Assembly (NCBI RefSeq): GCF_048544455.1
Contig: NC_133528.1
Span: 50,086,293-50,150,292 of the forward strand
Reading direction: 5' to 3'
DNA from: Silene latifolia
Lineage: Eukaryota > Streptophyta > Magnoliopsida > Caryophyllales > Caryophyllaceae
DNA: 64,000 bases
The position numbers were made by a program, and so were the translations under genes. Below are positions 1-11,545 of the stretch, in pieces (position 1 is the stretch's first letter; every line of letters begins with the position of its first letter). Below the pieces are notes generated by a model, which was not told the origin of the DNA, did not search any database, and saw only the letters and a list, made by a program, of their open reading frames with translations.

Positions 1-852
1 TTAAATGACCATTTTATGAGAAAGTAATTTTATATTACTAGTCAATTTGTTAAATATGATTTATTTAATTTGTAAATGATATTTAATTTGTTAAATATGC
101 ATTTTAAATTAAAACATGACATAAGACATGTCACATGTCACATGACATACAATTGTACAATTGACAAAAATAAAATGGACTCCATATTACACTATAGAAA
201 CCGAAATATTGGAGGTAGTATGGGTGAGTGGGTGTTTTGTTTAATGGATAAATAAACCACTATGATTACCTACAATGTAGGGTAGTCTTACACCTACTTT
301 ACTTAATAAGAACAGAAGTAAAAAGAAAAGACCATGCATTTGTCTTACACACTCCTCCAACCGGTTTTGTGAGCATGCATAGAGAATTTTATTCTCTTAA
401 TTTTATTATCATTCATTTTCTAATATGACATGCAAAAGGTTCATGTATTTTCTCTCTTCTCTCTCTTTAATCTTCATCAAAAAGATGAGATTTTAATTCA
501 AATTGTTTATGAAAGATTACTAAAATTATTAATGTAGTATATGAGTATTAGTAATCGATTTTAAGGTAAACTACATTACAAACATCTAGTACATGTTAGT
601 TTGTGGGATTAAGGGATAGTTTTGGGTGCTACTAATTGGAGGGCTTCTAATTTGAAGTCATGAATGTTCATCCATTTATGGAAAGCTCAAGAACTAACAA
701 GAAGGAGATCTTGTTGGTGCCCATATGATGACCGAAATTATCATAGTAAGGAACATGATTTCTTCTCTTACCTTTTTAGTTTGCATGCATAAGATCTAGA
801 ATTTATTTTATGACTAAATAAATTTGAAACATATAAGAATATGTTAAGTTAT
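1..852. other. AT-rich stretch without a recognisable gene
   Basis: I see no open reading frame of note and no terminal repeat. The text around 600-840 has the look of a retrotransposon leader or LTR, but I could not pair it with a second copy in the window. It directly abuts the 3' end of the LINE on its right. Confidence 0.4.
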
Positions 853-3486
853 GAGATATAGATTTCTAACAGAATTGTTAGAAGGAGAGTAGTCCCACCA
901 TGATTTGTTTTTACTATATATTGCATTCACCCATTTTATCCATAGGTGGTCCTGCTTGCTAGAAATCCACCAGGTAAACTTGGCAATACTAGCTTTATTT
1001 CAATCAGAGTAATTCAGGAACCCTAACCCACCATTCTTTTTAGTGTTGCAGCAGTGCTCCCAGGATACTAGAGGATACTAAAATTGATCATTATCACACC
1101 ATAAAAAGTTCCTACAACTCCTAATTCTGGCAACAATTTTCTCAACTAATCTGTTATAGTCCCCTACATAGAGTCTCTTATAAGAAATAGGAATTCCTAA
1201 ATACTTAAATGGGAATGTACCAGACATTATTAGAACTCTAAGCCTCTCCATAGGGCTCGCCCCATTTGTATAAAGTTCTAATTTATCCTGGTTAATAGCA
1301 AGACCAGAAGCAACCTCAAAAGTTTTCAGAGCTCTCATCAGGATTTTAATGGAATAATAATAACCTCTACTAAAGAGCAATAAATCGTCAGCAAAACGTA
1401 GATGACACAACTTCAAGGTTCTACACAGAGGGTGAAAATGAAACCCAGGTTTTGCAGTTACCACTGCAAGGATCTTGGAGAGATACTCCAGGCAGAGAGT
1501 AAAGATCAAGGGTGACATAGGATCACCCTACCTGATCCCTCTCTTTCCATTGAAAAAACCAAACTGACTACCATTTAAGGAGAGAGTAAAAGAAGGGAAA
1601 GAGACACATGCCATAATCCATCGCACTAGGAAAATGCAGTCCAGTAAGGATACCTTTAATGAAACTCCATTCAATAGTATCATAGGCTTTTTTTAAATCT
1701 ATTTTCAGAAGTGCCCTAGGGGAGCAGCATTTCCTATTATAGAACTTAACTAGGTCTTGACAAATGAGCACATTATCTACAATGTCTCTATCCTTAATAA
1801 AGGCACTCTGATTATGTCTAACCAAGCTACCCAAGACCTCATTCAATCTGGAGCAAATGATTTCGTTAATGCATTTATAGACCACATTTAAACAAGCAAT
1901 GGGTCTAAAATCCATTACAATATCAGGAATATCCTTCTTAAGGATCAGTGTGATGATATTGGAGTTAATCTGCTTTAAGAGCTTATTAGTCAGAAAAAAC
2001 TCTTTCACAGCATGAAGGATGTCAGGGCCAACCACCTCAAAAGCATCTTTGAAGAATTAGCTAGTAAAGCCATCAGGCTCAGGAGCTTTATCATGAAGAA
2101 TGGAGAATAAAGAACTTTTAATTTCCTCATCAGTTACTTCCCTAGTCAAAGACCTAGCCTGATCCTCTAAAACTAGAGTACCATGACCTATAACCTCTGA
2201 GTAGACAGGTATAATATTATTGTCACTTCCTAGTAGAGCCATATAATAAGCAATAAAGTCTTGCTCAATTGAAGCATTAGTGTCACACAGTTTCCCCTGC
2301 ATATCCTTAATCTTTAGAATCTTGTTGGTTCCTCCTGGCCTTGATTGAGCAATAGAAGTAATGGGTACTATCATGCCCATTATTCAACCATTGCAGTTTT
2401 GCTTTCTGGGCAATGAAGCTTCTCTTGGCCTCCTCCAGCTCATTAAAAGCTTTAGCAGCCTGCCTCTCCTCAACATGTAATATTAAATTATCAGGAGTAG
2501 CATAGATTTTCCTCTGAATTTCATAAAGGAGAAGTTCTGCAACAAAAGCTACAGATTCAATGTACCCATAATTATCCCGATTCATCAGCTTTAGGGGCTG
2601 CTTCAGTAGCTTAAGTTTTTTGGCCGCTTGGAACATAATGTAGCCCCCTAATATTAGTATCCCAAACTTTTTTAACCACTCGCAAAAACTCATCACATTT
2701 GCCCCATATGTAGAAATAATGAAACCTTGTCTTCACTTTAGGGATATCCTTCCAGACATCCATGACGCATGGACTATGATCAGACAATCCTTCTAGTAGG
2801 AAGGAAATGCATCCTTCAGGGCCATGTAGAATCCATAGATCATTTGTCATAATTCTATCAATTCTGCTATAAACCCTAGCCAAACTTTCTTTTTTGTTGT
2901 TCCATGTGAAGAACATCCCAGAAGAAGCAAAGTCCAAGAGCCCACAACTGTCAAAACACTCCTTAAAATCTCTAACCTCGGTAGTAGTGATGGTAAAGCT
3001 CATTCTCTCATCCATGTATAAAATATTATTGAAATCTCCCATAACTATCCAAAGTTTCCTCATTCCAGTACCAGGGATAGTTAAGGATTTCCAAAGATCA
3101 TTTCTCTCCTAAAGTTTTTGGAACCCATACACCACAGATAATTCCCAAGAAAAATCCTTAGGAAGAAAGGTAACCTTAACATGAATAATCTGCTCCTCCA
3201 CAGTATATACACTAGCATCCCAGATCAGCCAAATTCTTCCTCCCTCTCTAACATCATTATTATGAATAAGATGCCAACTATTACCAAGTCCAGATTTCAC
3301 CTTATTAATATTAGAATACTTAACTCTAGTTTCTAGTAGACCACACAAGCCAATATTATTTAAATGCAAAAGACGTCTAACTTCTTCTTGCTTATTAGGC
3401 TTGTTTTTTCCTCTAATATTCCAAAATAATATACTAGTCATTTTCAATAAAACATTTTCTCCTTCTAACCCATGTTCCAGGTCCAT
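853..3486 (-). pseudogene. LINE ORF2 (endonuclease / reverse transcriptase), broken
   Basis: This encoded the protein that nicks target DNA and reverse-transcribes the LINE RNA. The endonuclease starts near 3440 (ILFWNIRGKNKPNKQEEVRR) and continues near 3063 with WIVMGDFNNILYMDER and the SDHSPCVMD motif. Reverse transcriptase follows: DFRPIACLNVVYKCINEII and LKIDLKKAYDTIEWSF (near 1690-1920), then FADDLLLFSRG, which holds the active-site FADD, near 1390. The C-terminal part past 1080 reads ASIAKFTWWISSKQDHLWIK and ends at a stop near 853. At least five frame breaks separate these blocks. The domain order is complete, so this is a mutated near-full-length copy rather than the usual 5'-truncated one. 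Confidence 0.88.
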
Positions 3487-3489
3487 GAC

Positions 3490-4725
3490 TTCTCCCCAAA
3501 CTCAATATCACTCTATCCATGAATTATTTACCCTCCCCTCGTGTCTTGTCCATTCTAGGTCTCAGCAATCTAGTAATGATACGTACAGGGTTGATAGTAT
3601 TCCGGATGTGACCATTAACAGGCATAGGTGTGACTATTGCGGTAGGATCAATGGTAGGTAATTATTCCTCCTTAGGAGCGGGGGAGCTTGAGTAATAATG
3701 GTAGGTTTAGGTCTCCATTCCATCATTACCTTGCCCTTGGCTTGAACCACCTTCTTCTTCTTCCTACACATAGTAGCAACATGTCCCATACTAGAACATT
3801 AAGTACACTTCACATGTTTCCATTCATAGTGCAATATTTGTTTGTGAAACACATCCTTCTCATCCAGAAATTCAATAACATCAGGTTATTCCTGCCCCAT
3901 GATAACCTCCATCATTACCCTAGCAAACCCCAAGTAGGACTTTGTTTCGGTGGCAGTATCAAGTCTGACAGGTTACCAACTAAACTAGCAATCTTATTCA
4001 AAGCTAGACCCCAGAATTTAAGATTCAACCCATAAAATCGAATCTAGATAGGCACAACCTCTATGTCAGACTTGACCATCTTAATATCAGGGATCTAGTA
4101 TTTAACAGCCAAAGGTTTGTTATTAAAGAACACGGATCCTGACCTTAAAACTGTCTGCTTTCTAGTTGTTGTCTTAAAATGCACAACACAAATCCCATTA
4201 GCCAGAGTAGACACAGTGTCAATATAATGAAATTTCCATGCTCTTCGCACAAATCCCCCCCCCCCCCCAAACATATCCAGGCGGATTAGCACGCAGAACA
4301 TAGGAATAGATTGCATTTGACCAGTACTCAATTTCCGATTAAACATCCTCAATATCTAGTTTAAGAGTTACCTTATCGGACGCAGTAGATGAAGTCTTCC
4401 GAAGATGAGAACGATTCACCTGTTCACAATCCTCGTCCTCTTCATCGTTATTCTCAGAGATCGTATCCATTTCTTGCCGCAACTCAAATGGTTCAATCGC
4501 AGAAGCTTGGCTACTCTCATTCTCCACAGTAATCGATTGACTTGACGAGCCTGGTTCCCAGGTTGATTGATCATTCTGATTTATATTATTTAGCAGAATA
4601 ATAAGATTTTGTGAGTTAGTAATTGATGAACTATTATTATTATTTGAGCTAGAATTATTTTTGTTATTTTTATTAGGTGAACTAGTATGAGAATTCTTAG
4701 AATTTTCTTTTTTAATTTTAGCCAT
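3490..4725 (-). pseudogene. LINE ORF1 (nucleic-acid-binding, DUF4283 plus CCHC knuckle), broken
   Basis: ORF1 proteins of plant LINEs bind the element RNA and act as its chaperone. The start is taken at 4725 (MAKIKKENSKN), followed by an Asn/Ser-rich and then acidic N-terminal part. A frameshift near 4340 leads into a segment reading RRAWKFHYIDTVSTL, then PIWIRFYGLNLKFWG. This matches the order and spacing of the DUF4283 domain of plant LINE and retroelement proteins. Near 3800 a zinc knuckle of the form C-T-x-C-SSMG-H-VATM-C is readable, with a stop codon inside it, followed by a lysine run. A long C/G homopolymer near 4260 lies next to one frame break. It is clearly not translatable as one protein. 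Confidence 0.75.
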
Positions 4726-4737
4726 TGCTGAAATTTA

Positions 4738-5110
4738 GGGATTTTCTAAGCTTTCTATCTCTTAATTTTTTATTTTTAGTTCAGGCATTTATTAATTATG
4801 TTATATACTTTATTTAATTACGCTACGAGATGTAATTATTTATTACTCCCTCCATTCAACTTTTATCACCCCATTTCAATATAATATCCCTGACATATAA
4901 TGGAGAAATGGGGTGATAAAAGTTGAATGGAGGGAGTATTTCATTTATTCAGTTTGGTTAAGTTGTAATAAGACCATTAATTATTAAAGTAATCTTAAGT
5001 ACTTTGGTTTCGTTTATCTTTGTAATTTCTGCCTCAGGAAACTGAGATAGTAACATTCCCTTTTATCTAGGAATGCCTAGTTTAGACTCTTGGATAATTG
5101 GGGTGTTACA
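4738..5110 (+). repeat. 3' end of a Gypsy-type LTR (relic)
   Basis: The stretch ends in GGGGTGTTACA at 5110, followed after three bases by a degenerate tRNA-Met primer-binding site (TGGCATTAGAGA, 5114-5125). The same arrangement, with related flanking words, closes the LTRs ending at 11530 and 42967. The 5' part of the LTR is missing, cut by the LINE, and a Stowaway MITE sits inside. Confidence 0.7.
4846..4936. mobile_element. 91-bp Stowaway-type MITE
   Basis: The element begins CTCCCTCCATTC and ends with its exact reverse complement. The two 32-bp ends match perfectly, leaving only a 27-bp middle. It is flanked by TA on both sides (4844-4845 and 4937-4938), the Tc1/mariner target duplication, and the CTCCCTCC terminus is the Stowaway signature. 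It sits inside the Gypsy LTR relic. Confidence 0.95.
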
Positions 5111-6262
5111 AAGTGGCATTAGAGATAACGTTCCTCAGGCCTAAACCAATGAAAAATAATGAACTTAGGTTGTGTCTAAATAAAATGAACCCGGGTAGAA
5201 ATTATTAGGTACCCCCTTAAGTTTGGGATGAGAATAGGGCCCCTCACAAAAAAACTTCTGGCCCTATCAGTTTTGAACCGGCCACCTTGAGAGAATTGAA
5301 AGAGTGGGGTAGTTAGAACGAAAGTGTTTTATTCCTTAAGGTTCAATTGTATGCCTTAAGATAGAAATTACTAACCTTATTGCAGGATGCGAATTGAGGT
5401 AAGTATTATGTGGTGGCATGAGATTGGCCTAGGGTCGTGTAGTATATTGAATGCGGTGTTGAAATTTGGCAAATTGGATGATCATACGTATTAATTATGT
5501 GGTGGATTGAATTCTCAGTTGAGTTTATATACATAGGCATGAATAAGTTAATATCATTAGTTGGATGTTTTTATTGTTACATGTTATATGAAGTAGAATT
5601 ATCATGTCTAGTGATATGAGGATTATGTGACTCCGAGACCATGCTTATTTAGTAATATTTTGCTATAAGATGTTTTAAATCGAATTTTTATGGTGGTAGT
5701 AGTTATCACGGTTTTGTCGTGGTATGGTTGGCCGTAGGTGGCTGTGAGATATGGTGACCGTAGGTGGCTTGACGTGGGTCAGTCTGGTCAACCACATGTT
5801 GTTTTGTTTGCAGGGACATTATTTAAAAACCTTATGCCTAAATTCCTAAGCAGAAGCTTATGTGTTTCATTTTATTTTCTTATAGAATCATGCCTCCAAA
5901 GAAATATACACCTACACCCACTACCATGTCTCAAGAAGAAGTTCATCGTGTGATAGCTATGAATAAGGCTTTGACTGGTGCGTTGAAGTTTAAAGGGTCA
6001 GCTCAGGATCCTGAGAAAGATAAGTGCTTCAAGTGCAAGACATAATCCGACGAAGTATGATGGTTTTGGATATCCGTCCTTTCTTGACGATTAGCATAGA
6101 TAATTTGATAATATTTTTGAGCTGCTAAGTTGTCCTGCGGAGATGCAAGTAGATCAAGATGCTTTGTAATTGAAAGGGAGAGTTGGATTGTGGTGGACTC
6201 ATAACAAGGAGGCTATAAGAGAAGCTTGTGAGGGGAATAATTCTCCTTATGTGAAGTGGTAA
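5111..6262 (+). pseudogene. Gypsy leader and gag relic
   Basis: After the primer-binding site comes a non-coding leader to about 5888. A gag-like frame then starts at 5890 (MPPKKYTPTPTTMSQEEV), leading to NPTKYDGFGYPSF and, near 6180, KGRVGLWWTHNKEA. The last is the tryptophan-rich region of Gypsy gag proteins. In-frame stops at 6043 and near 6090-6170 break it. It is joined abruptly to Copia sequence near 6262, so the rest of this element is lost. Confidence 0.65.
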
Positions 6263-9200
6263 GGATTCCTACACCTAAACATTGTCTTATTTTTAATAAT
6301 GTCCTTGTTGTTCCAAAAATTTATCGTTAATTACTTTCTGTTTCACAATTTTGTAACGATAATCATGCTTTTGCCTTATTCTCACCAACCTTTTTCTGTT
6401 TTAAGGCAATCACGACGGGGGAAATAATTCTTCAAAGGCAATTCCATGAAGGCTCGTACGAATGGCGGACTTTTTCCACACAACCTCACGCACACCTGGC
6501 CAGATCGTCCTCTAGTAGTAGCTTGGGGCATTCTCGTCTAGGACACCCTTCAAATGCTACTTTAAGATTGTTAAACAATGGCTTTAATTTTCACATGTCC
6601 AATTTCTTGCATTGTAATGCTTGTTTGATCAATAAAAGCCACAAGCTTCCGTTCTCCGTTTCAACATTAACCTCTAGCGCTCCACTTGACCTTATCTTTT
6701 CTGATGTTTGGACCACACCAGTGTTTTCACATGATTCATACAAATATAACATCATCTTTGTTGATCACTTTACCCACTATTTTTGGCTCTATCCGATTAA
6801 AAACAAATATGACACATTACCTACATTTAATCGGTTTAAAGCTATTATCCAAAAATATTTTCAAAAACCCATTCGCCAATTTTATTCTGATAATGGTGGC
6901 GAATACAAAAAAAAATTAAATCCAACCCTTCTAAATGAAGGCATCACCCATCTCACTTCTCCGCCTCACACGCCCGAACATAATGGCTTTACGATGTGGC
7001 GTCACCGTCATATTATTGAAACTGGCCTAGCCTTGCTTACACATGCTCAAATGCCCAACACCTTTTGGCCATATGCCTTCTCTACTGCCACTTACCTAAT
7101 AAACTGTTTTCCATCAACCACACGCACCAATAAATCTCCCTACAAGCTAATGTTCGGCTAACATCCCAATTATCATAAACTTTGTCCCTTCGGGTGTCTC
7201 TGTTATCCATGGCTCCGTCCCTACAACACCCAGAAACTCGAGCCCAAATCCAAACCATGTGTCTTTGTCAACTACTCTAACACGCAAAGTGCATATCTTT
7301 GCTTCGATCCCTCTACCCATAAACTTTATACATCGCGCCATATCCGCTTTATTGAAAGTGAATTTCCGTATCTTGAACTCGCCAAAGTCAAGCTCAACTC
7401 TATACCTTCATCCGATCAATGGTGTGATCTCGCCATCCCCATCCATACACAATCCCTACCTATCTCACACTCCACCGTAACCTCTTCTCCAACCTCCTCT
7501 GACTACTGTACCCACTCACCTCCTCCCAACACCCCCACCTCCTCCTCTAGCCGTCCTAACTCTCTCAGAGCCACTCCTTCATCCTCCTGCCCTCATACCG
7601 CAAGCCCTAATACCAGCCCCTCATCGCCACCACCACCCCCTCTAAGAGTTGTTACCCGTATATCTAATAACATTATCAAACCTAACCCAAAGTACGCCAA
7701 AACAGCCCTCTTATCCTCCACTCACACCACCCCAACTACAACCAAGCAGGCGCTCATTGACCCTCAATGGAGAACTGCGATGACTGATGAATATGACGCT
7801 CTTCTTCGTAATCAAACCTGAATTATTGTGCCTCGTCACCTAGCCTCTAATGTTGTTAGATGTAAGTGGGTATACCGCATCACATACAATCCTGATGGAA
7901 GTTTAAAGCAACACAAAGCTCGCCTTCTTACTAAAGGCTTTCACCAACGCCTGGGAATTGATTATTCCGAGACATTCAGCCCAATTATTAAACCCACAAC
8001 CATCTGTCTTATTTTGACTCTTGCTATTACAAATAATTGGCATCTTCACCAATCGATGTCAATAATGATTTTCTTCAAGGCCGTCTTACTGACACCGTAT
8101 TTGCGGCTCAACCTCCTGGTTTTGTTGATATGACTAACCTTGATTATGTTTGCAGGCTCAACAAAGTTATATATGCTCTCAAATAAGTCCCGAGAGCATG
8201 GTATACCAAACTCAAATCTTACCTTCTCACCTCAGGTTTTCGTAACTCGTTGTCTAATCCATCGCTTTTTATACATACCATGACCCACGTCAAGCTATTT
8301 GTTCTTGTCTACGTTGATGATATAATCGTCACTGGACCCGCCACCACCAACATTACCAAGTTTATTTCTCAAATTTCTACAAAATTTTCCCTTAAAGATC
8401 TTAGTCCCCTATCCCAGTTCCTAGGTATAGAGGTGACACCCACCAATTTCGGTTTACACTTAAACCAAACCAAGTACTTTTCCGACCTCCTTCACAAATA
8501 TCAAATGCATGAATTCAAGCCTGCCTCCACACCCATGCTACCCTAACTTCCGCTTGTCAATGAACCAATGATGCCCATTGAAAATGAAACTGATTATCAT
8601 GCCATAGTCGGTAGTCTTCAATACCTCTCACTCACCCGACCAGACATAGCCTACTTCGTCAACAAATTAGCCCAATTTCTCACTCACTCAACTAGCACTC
8701 ACTGGACTGCCTTATAACGTCTCCTTCGCTACCTCTAAGGCACCCTTCATCTCAGCATTCAGCTCACCAAGTTATCTCCTCTATGTCTCCATGCCTATTG
8801 TGACGCAGATTGGGCTGGTGATCTTGAGGACTATGTCTCAACCCCCGGATACATTGTCTATTTAGGTAGAAATCCAATCTCATGGTTCTTGACAAAGCAG
8901 AAAGCACTCTCACCTCAATCGAAGCCGAGTTTCGAGCTATAGCCGACACCACCGCTAAAATTCTTTAGCTAAAATCTCTCCTGCAAGAACTAGACATTTC
9001 TACTGACCATCCGCCCTTTATCTTTTGTGACAACCTAAGTGCCACACGCTACTCTACCAACCCTGTTTTTCACTCACGAATGAAGCACCTTGCCCTCGCC
9101 TTCCACTTCGTCAAAGAGCAGGTTCGTCAAGGCATGGTTCGAATTCAATATATCAATGGGAGTGATCAACTAGCTTATACACTCACTAAGCCCCTTCACA

Positions 9201-9340
9201 AACCGCGCTTTCTCGAGTTGTCTTCCAAGATCGGACTACACTGTAGACCGTCCATCATCAGCGGGAATGTCAAAGATATCAATTCAAAGGTCAAAGACGC
9301 TCAAGATATTCACTCCACAAATAATGGAACAAAACAATAA
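6262..9340 (+). pseudogene. Copia polyprotein relic, Ale/Retrofit-like
   Basis: A polyprotein that once supplied integrase, reverse transcriptase and RNase H. Near 6270-6400 it reads as the end of the protease/spacer. The zinc-binding pre-integrase module follows at 6523 (GHSRLGHPSN with H-x-H and the CNAC pair), then the integrase core with SDVWT and YSDNGGEY to about 7160. A proline/serine-rich linker spans 7450-7700. Reverse transcriptase ([20 protein letters not shown], then VYVDDIIVTG with the YVDD centre) spans 7850-8400. RNase H runs from about 8780 (AYCDADWAGDLEDYVSTPGY) to 9250. One frame covers 6523-8133 with only two stops (near 7160 and 7819); more frameshifts and stops follow. 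The wording closely resembles the AtRE1 type. Confidence 0.88.
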
Positions 9341-9536
9341 AATTAGTTATTTCTAGTATGAATACCACGACTGGTATGAGAATATGTATAATGTTATTTG
9401 TTACTTATTATTGCTCCTTATTTCATGGTAAATATCCCTTAGTATTAGCTAGCTTTCATACCTTGTAAACTAGTATATATTGTGATGTAATTATCATTGC
9501 CAGATATACAAAAACAACTCTTTTCTTCATAAATAT
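9341..9536 (+). other. 3' untranslated / LTR remnant of the Copia relic
   Basis: AT-rich sequence between the end of the Copia RNase H reading and the point where similarity to the LOX 3' flank begins. I could not delimit an LTR because no second copy lies in the window. Confidence 0.4.
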
Positions 9537-10297
9537 ATCCTGCGAACTCCATGTTACCCAAGGCTATAACGGTCGAAATATTCTCTAAGGAAAGCATTAT
9601 CCATGACTTATGTATTATCCAGGCATATATTACGTTTACTTCGTAAAAACGTCCCCTGTTTACAATACCTTAACCTACAGAATTAAATCTGGACCACTAA
9701 AGATGTAATGCACCTCCATTTATACGGTAAATGGAGGGCGTCATTGGCTTCCTTGCTCCCTCAGAGTTTCTATTTTGGATCTATGGACGTTTTGTTTTCG
9801 GTACATGCATCTATAGTTCTTTGATTACTCACATTGATTGGTCGATCCAATATCAATTCAGATACTTTACAATCAATTTTTTGACTTCAAATCTTATTGC
9901 ATATGTCTAACTAAAAGTCTAAAACTACATTTAGACCAAAAACAATGGCAAACGAAAAAGGGCACATTATTAAAAGAATTGGCATTCGATATTTTTTCAT
10001 TTCTTTCCCTACACATTTTTATAGCATAAAGATGAATAATTTGATAATCTAAATTGAAATAACGCTTTTTTTTCGATAACTTGAACCGCAAACAGTTGGT
10101 GCATACATCTGAGCCGTAAAGGGCAAGGTTGCTTCATCAAAGCAAATAAACACGAAAATAGAATGAGGAAAAAGCTTAACATAACAATAAGATCCAATGT
10201 TTAATACAAGGACCAGCCACATGATCTTCATACTATAGGTCACACGAATATAGGAAATGACCGCAACCATGAGGTTTTAACCTCGGTACTACCATAC
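9537..10297 (-). pseudogene. LOX pseudogene, fragment 1: 3' flank
   Basis: This block aligns with 59176 to about 59900, the region just 3' of the living LOX gene. Shared words include CCCAAGGCTATAA, TTTATACGGTAAATGGAGGG and TAATACAAGGACCAGCC. It holds no coding part. It ends in CATAC at 10293-10297, the target duplication of the 31-kb stack, and its continuation is found at 41398, beyond that stack. The AATAAA present in the living copy (59694-59689, minus) is altered here. Confidence 0.88.
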
Positions 10298-10409
10298 TGT
10301 AATACCCGCCCTTTTTAGAGACCCTTTGACCAGCGTTGACTGACCTTGGGAGCGGAATTAGTCTTAGAATTTCGTGCCAAAACCATCTTGGGTTGCGTGT
10401 CATGAGTGG

Positions 10410-10504
10410 TACTCGATAGAGTAGAGGCTACTCGATCAAGTAGCTAGGTTACTCGATCGAGTAGGGGGTCACTCGATCGAGTATGTTGGGTACTCGATCG
10501 AGTA
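10410..10504. repeat. Palindrome cluster TACTCGATCGAGTA in the 5' LTR
   Basis: Five copies or near-copies of a 14-bp palindrome spaced about 20 bp apart, at roughly 10410, 10430, 10450, 10470 and 10490. The first two are altered (GATAGA, GATCAA). The cluster lies just before a TATA-like TTTTATAT. The 3' LTR copy is at 40228-40322. Confidence 0.9.
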
Positions 10505-10522
10505 CCGAGTTTTCAGCGAGGG

Positions 10523-10530
10523 TTTTATAT
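10523..10530 (+). promoter_or_regulatory. TATA-like box of the outer element 5' LTR
   Basis: TTTTATAT about 20 bp after the last palindrome and followed by a pyrimidine-rich stretch. The same site in the 3' LTR is 40340-40347. Assignment rests on position and sequence only. Confidence 0.4.
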
Positions 10531-11533
10531 CGCGTTTTGTTAAATCCGCAAATCACTTCCGCCACTTTCCTCCTATCCTTCAGTCGCCTCTTTCCCTTCC
10601 CTTCACCTCAAAACCTCCATGGAAGCCTCTTGAAGATCCTTGTGCCTTAGGAGAGCGTCACTTGTGTCGGGTAGCGGTCTTTTGCTGAGTTTTCTCCCTA
10701 TAGGTATGTCATAATCATCATCCGTGTCCTTGTTCTTTGCAATTAGGGTTTGCTTGGTAGTAATAGATGATTGTGTTGTGCTTATAGGCTTTGCTTGATT
10801 GCTGGATATGTCATATGTTGGCATGGATTGGTTGCAGTTGCTTAAAGGTAGGTTCGCCTACTCAGTTTCTGTAGATGGTCTAGTATGTCGGTCGTTGTGG
10901 TTATATTGTGATTGCTTAGTATCGTAATTGTATTGTGACGGCTGTGGTTGTGATTGTGGTTGTTGTCTCTGGTTCTCGAGATGCGTCTCGGCTGAGTGGG
11001 ATCACTTGCGGGAGTGACTTCACGCCCTAGTTTCGCCCTCCGTGGAACCCGCCACGGGAGGGGATGTGCACATTAAAGGACAGGGTTGTCGCTCGATACG
11101 ATGAGCGGGGATTTGGTGGGAACGGCTGCGGTCCCCCACTGGCAGGGCTGGTCCAGTAGACAGTCAGTGATAGAGTTGGGTTGGTTATCGTGACGGTGTT
11201 TGAGATTGATAGCATTGTTTTGTGTTGGTTATTTGTTTGTTATGTGTCTGCCGTGATCCCTTATGGTGAGCAGTCGGTCTTAGCAGGTGTTGACATTGTT
11301 GATAGCTGAAGTCCGGGCAGGGATGAGTCTTCACGAGATTCGATAGTCATAGCGAGTAGTCTTTGAGTTGTATCTTTCATATCGTTTGTTGGTTTAAACC
11401 GCTTGTAATACAATATAATAGTTCTTTTATCGACATTTGATTATTACTATCCTCGGGCAACCGAGATGGTAACGCCCTTATATGCTAAGGAAGGCCTAGT
11501 TAAGGCTCCTCTGAATATGGGGGTGTTACAAAG

Positions 11534-11545
11534 TGGTATCAGAGC
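11534..11545 (+). other. Primer-binding site (initiator tRNA-Met)
   Basis: TGGTATCAGAGC three bases after the 5' LTR end, complementary to the 3' end of plant initiator tRNA-Met. It fixes the LTR end and the plus orientation of the outer element. Confidence 0.93.

Larger units (their letters stand above)
853..4737 (-). mobile_element. Decayed L1-type LINE, nearly full length in gene content
   Basis: Read on the minus strand, the stretch holds two successive coding units typical of plant L1 LINEs: an ORF1 with a DUF4283-like region and a CCHC knuckle, then an ORF2 with endonuclease, reverse transcriptase and a C-terminal extension. Frameshifts and stops break both. I found no convincing poly(A) tail (it would be poly(T) at the low-coordinate end) and no target-site duplication, so the outer ends are approximate. 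The 5' end at about 4737 abuts LTR sequence of a Gypsy relic, which suggests the LINE inserted into or next to that LTR. Confidence 0.85.
10298..11530 (+). repeat. 5' LTR of the outer element
   Basis: TG...CA boundaries. It contains five TACTCGATCGAGTA-type palindromes at 10410-10504, then TTTTATAT at 10523-10530. Compared with the 3' LTR it lacks about 50 bp around 11230. Confidence 0.93.

Noticed and set aside
10009-10270. Small minus-strand frames next to the outer LTR
   Set aside because: The region matches the 3' flank of LOX (59640-59900), where no conserved frame is seen.
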